A stretch of DNA of 64,000 bases, taken from assembly GCF_000282055.1 (NCBI RefSeq), contig NZ_AKJZ01000027.1:1-64000 (forward strand). Direction: 5' to 3'. Made by a program: the position numbers and the translations under genes. The stretch comes from Flavobacterium sp. CF136. Its GTDB lineage: Bacteria; Bacteroidota; Bacteroidia; Flavobacteriales; Flavobacteriaceae. The first letter of the stretch is position 1, and the number at the start of each line of letters is the position of its first letter. Under the pieces are notes generated by a model. It was not told the origin of the DNA and did no database searches. It was given only the letters and a program-made list of their open reading frames with translations. Below are positions 61,848 to 64,000 of the stretch, one piece after another.

Positions 61848-62345
61848 TTAAACCCGTTTTTCTATCTCTATAATTTCAAGGTCTTTTATTTTATCATCAT
61901 CAATTACAAAACGTAGCATCGTCCGCATTTGATGAAATCCACTTTTGCCTGCTGCTCCCGGATTCATATGCAATAAATTATTCTTTTTATCAAACATCAC
62001 TTTCAAAATATGTGAATGTCCGCAAATGAATAATTTTGGAGGGTTTAAAGCCATTTCTTCTCTTATATTTGGATTGTATTTTCCCGGATAACCGCCAATA
62101 TGTGTAATCCAAACAGAAACATTTTCGCATAAAAACCGATTGTGCAGCGGAAACTCCAATCTCGCTTTTGCATCATCAATATTTCCATAAACACAGCGCA
62201 AAGGTTTTAACTTTTTTATGGTATCAGTTACGTTTAAATCTCCAATATCACCGGCATGCCAAACTTCATCGGCCTGCGCCACATATTTCAAAATAACATC
62301 GTCAATATGGCTGTGAGTATCGGAAAGAAGGAGGATTTTTTTCAA
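61848..62345 (-). CDS. YfcE/MJ0936-type metallophosphoesterase
   Basis: The protein has the calcineurin-like metal ligands in order: LSDTHSHIDD, AGDIGD, YGNIDDAK, THIGGYPG and CGHSHILK. Members hydrolyse phosphodiesters, but the native substrate is unknown. I chose TTG at 62345, giving the usual start MKKILLLSDTHSH; an ATG at 62384 would add 13 residues not seen in the family. It converges on the kinase gene with 1 bp between stops. Confidence 0.88.
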   Translation of the reverse strand: MKKILLLSDTHSHIDDVILKYVAQADEVWHAGDIGDLNVTDTIKKLKPLRCVYGNIDDAKARLEFPLHNRFLCENVSVWITHIGGYPGKYNPNIREEMALNPPKLFICGHSHILKVMFDKKNNLLHMNPGAAGKSGFHQMRTMLRFVIDDDKIKDLEIIEIEKRV

Positions 62346-62384
62346 TTTCTTTTGAGTTGCAAAGGTTCTGATACAAAGGTACAA

Positions 62385-62581
62385 AGGTTTTTTTGAAAAA
62401 TCCGAAAGGTCCGGAGGTCAAAGATTCAAAGTTCAGTTTGAATTCCCCATAGTTTTTTTGAAATCAGGATTTAACCTATTAGGAAATCTTTGAATCTTTG
62501 TGACTTTACAGCTTTGAACCTTAAAGAAAACCTTTGTACCTTTGCTCCTTAATATTACTTTGAACCTTACCAAAAATACCC
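62385..62581. other. Divergent promoter region with CTTTGAA-type repeats
   Basis: The gap is full of GGTACAAAGGTT, CAAAGATTCAAAG, GAATCTTTG and CCTTTGTACCTTTG segments. For truA, TTTG (62513-62516) and TACCTTTG (62537-62544) are spaced by 20 bp and form a good promoter. In the other direction the matching TACCTTTG (minus strand) serves the phosphoesterase gene. Confidence 0.55.
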
Positions 62582-63322
62582 TTGAGATATTTTATTCGAT
62601 TCGCATATAACGGAACTCATTATCACGGCTGGCAAGTTCAGCCCAACGCCTCTTCTGTTCAGGAAACTTTAAACAAAGCTCTTTCGGTTTTGTTAAATTT
62701 CCCAATAAATGTTATGGGAGCAGGACGAACGGATACAGGTGTTCATGCAAAGGAAATGTATGCTCATTTTGATTTTGAAACTTCTGTAAATGTTCCGAAT
62801 TTGGTTCATAAACTCAATTCATACTTACCAAAAGACATTGCTATTTTTGATATTATTCCGGTTCATGATGATGCACACTGCCGATTTGATGCTAGTAAAA
62901 GAACGTACGAATATCATATCAATACTGCTAAAAATCCATTTTTAGAGGAATTGAGTTGGTATTTTAGTCAAAAATTAGATGTAGATTTGATGAATGAAGC
63001 CGCAAAAATATTACTGAATCATACCGATTTTCAATGTTTTTCGAAAGTTAATACTGATGTGAACACATTTGATTGCACGGTTTTTGAGGCGTATTGGAAG
63101 AATGAAAATAACAAACTGATATTTACAATTTCGGCAAATCGTTTTTTGAGAAATATGGTTCGGGCAATTGTCGGTACTCTGGTTAATATTGGTTTACACA
63201 AAATTTCATTATCCGATTTTGAAAACATTATCGCAAGCAAAAGCAGAGAAAAAGCCGGGTTTTCAGTTCCTGCACACGGATTATATTTAACTGAAATTAA
63301 TTACGATTATATAAAGCTCTAA
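62582..63322 (+). CDS. truA: tRNA pseudouridine synthase TruA
   Basis: The 246-residue protein shows TruA motifs: RYFIRFAYNGTHYHGWQVQPNASSVQETL, the catalytic Asp in GAGRTDTGVHAKEM, and RFLRNMVRAIVGTLVNIG. It makes pseudouridine at positions 38-40 of tRNA anticodon arms. The start is TTG at 62582, the only one in frame that fits the family N-terminus. Confidence 0.95.
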   Translation: MRYFIRFAYNGTHYHGWQVQPNASSVQETLNKALSVLLNFPINVMGAGRTDTGVHAKEMYAHFDFETSVNVPNLVHKLNSYLPKDIAIFDIIPVHDDAHCRFDASKRTYEYHINTAKNPFLEELSWYFSQKLDVDLMNEAAKILLNHTDFQCFSKVNTDVNTFDCTVFEAYWKNENNKLIFTISANRFLRNMVRAIVGTLVNIGLHKISLSDFENIIASKSREKAGFSVPAHGLYLTEINYDYIKL

Positions 63323-63352
63323 GCAATAAGCCTTACGCTTTAAGCTTATTGC
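63323..63352 (+). repeat. Hairpin between truA and the ABC gene
   Basis: GCAATAAGC and GCTTATTGC form a 9-bp stem around CTTACGCTTTAA. It has no T run, so it is unlikely to be a strong terminator. Confidence 0.45.
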
Positions 63353-63379
63353 CTAAAGCTTAAAGCATAAAACAAATAA

Positions 63380-64000
63380 ATGAAAGCAAAAGCATTTGAT
63401 ACCGCATTATTCAAACGAATTTTAAAATATACAAAACCTTACAAATGGCGCTATTATGGTGTTATTATCTTTGCCGTTTCGCTGTCAATTTTTGCAGCAC
63501 TACGCCCCTATTTACTAAAACAAACTGTTGATGGCTATATCAAAACGCATGACAAACATGGGTTATTGATGTACATTATCCTGATGGGTGGAGTTCTTTT
63601 GATGGAGGTTTTCTCCCAGTTTTATTTTGTTTATTGGGCCAACTGGCTGGGACAGGATATTGTAAAAGATATCCGTACGAAGCTTTTTAAACATATTTTG
63701 AGTTTCAGAATGAAGTATTTTGATCTGGTTCCGGTTGGACAATTGGTAACCCGATCTGTTTCTGATATTGAATCGATTGCACGTATTTTCAGTCAGGGGT
63801 TATTTATGATTATAAGTGACCTGATGAAGATGTTGGTGGTATTGCTTTTTATGTTTTACATGAACTGGAAGCTGACCTGGATTGTTGTGGTTGCCATGCC
63901 GCTTTTGGTTTATATTACTAGAATTTTTCAGCGTAAAATGCAGGTTGCTTTTGAAGAAGTTCGTACGCAGATTGCCAACATGAATTCTTTTGTTCAGGAA
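63380..64000 (+). CDS. ABC exporter, membrane domain (cut by window end)
   Basis: ATG at 63380 opens a frame that runs to the window edge (207 codons visible). It has the type IV exporter membrane domain: FKRILKYTKPYKWRYYGV, YLLKQTVDGYI, WANWLGQDIVKDIRTKLFKHIL, and YFDLVPVGQLVTRSVSDIESI. The ATP-binding half must lie beyond the window. Most similar proteins are MsbA/MdlB-like exporters of lipids or drugs. It stands 57 bp after truA. Confidence 0.88.
   Translation, partial: MKAKAFDTALFKRILKYTKPYKWRYYGVIIFAVSLSIFAALRPYLLKQTVDGYIKTHDKHGLLMYIILMGGVLLMEVFSQFYFVYWANWLGQDIVKDIRTKLFKHILSFRMKYFDLVPVGQLVTRSVSDIESIARIFSQGLFMIISDLMKMLVVLLFMFYMNWKLTWIVVVAMPLLVYITRIFQRKMQVAFEEVRTQIANMNSFVQE

Overview
The window looks like a chromosome segment of a Flavobacterium-like Bacteroidota. 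The DNA is AT-rich. Promoters fit the Bacteroidota pattern TTTG-N19/20-TAnnTTTG. There are two SusC/SusD pairs, a Rho factor with a long Asn-rich insertion, and many short intergenic palindromes of the kind common in flavobacteria. Genus is an inference; no rRNA is present.

Layout. (1) 59-8025: a defence island of about 8 kb on the minus strand, inserted at the 3' end of a tRNA-Arg gene. It carries a type II Thoeris pair (TIR protein plus membrane/macro effector), a Gabija-like pair (OLD-family nuclease plus UvrD-like helicase) and rmuC. A 15-bp copy of the tRNA end marks the far border and no integrase is seen. (2) 8012-8294: tRNA-Arg, tRNA-Pro and tRNA-Ser. (3) 8536-15308: housekeeping and hypothetical genes (thiolase, NlpC/P60 peptidase, monooxygenase, methyltransferase and LysR pair, DUF2130 protein, Lys-rich protein). 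(4) 15467-23264: a minus-strand molybdenum-cofactor cluster (moeA, a TSUP permease, mobA, cobA, moaD, moeB, moaE, moaCB, moaA). Its first promoter lies inside a perfect 12-7-12 palindrome, and ten CAATAAA heptamers abut the permease start codon. (5) 23666-43581: a sulfur-acquisition region with SusC/SusD, three sulfatases, a periplasmic rhodanese-thioredoxin protein, a YeiH-type transporter, serine acetyltransferase, cysteine synthase, and a family 2A encapsulin overlapping its cysteine desulfurase cargo. (6) 43924-48311: a second SusC/SusD pair. (7) 48612-64000: ornithine aminotransferase with a divergent Lrp regulator, a cyanophycinase-like peptidase with a penicillin-acylase-family hydrolase, a dienelactone hydrolase, a DUF3667 protein, an M28 peptidase, Rho, a LuxR-type two-component pair, a phosphoesterase, TruA and a truncated ABC exporter.

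How the sulfur genes may work together: SusC/SusD would import organic sulfate esters, the sulfatases would release sulfate, CysE and CysK would make cysteine, and the encapsulated desulfurase would strip sulfur from cysteine for storage.

The most unusual signal is regulatory. The SusC1 unit and the third sulfatase each have the same promoter followed by the same 28-codon leader reading frame. It starts with TTG and ends in a cysteine-rich tail (TFCYMCFCC). The two copies differ at seven bases, six of them synonymous, so the peptide itself seems to be under selection. A second short Cys-rich frame (MKKMHYCCCK) lies just before SusC1. The encapsulin promoter shares the CTATAG box at the same 32-bp offset from the -33 element. 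I read this as a cysteine-sensing leader-peptide system for sulfur scavenging that I do not recognise from the literature.
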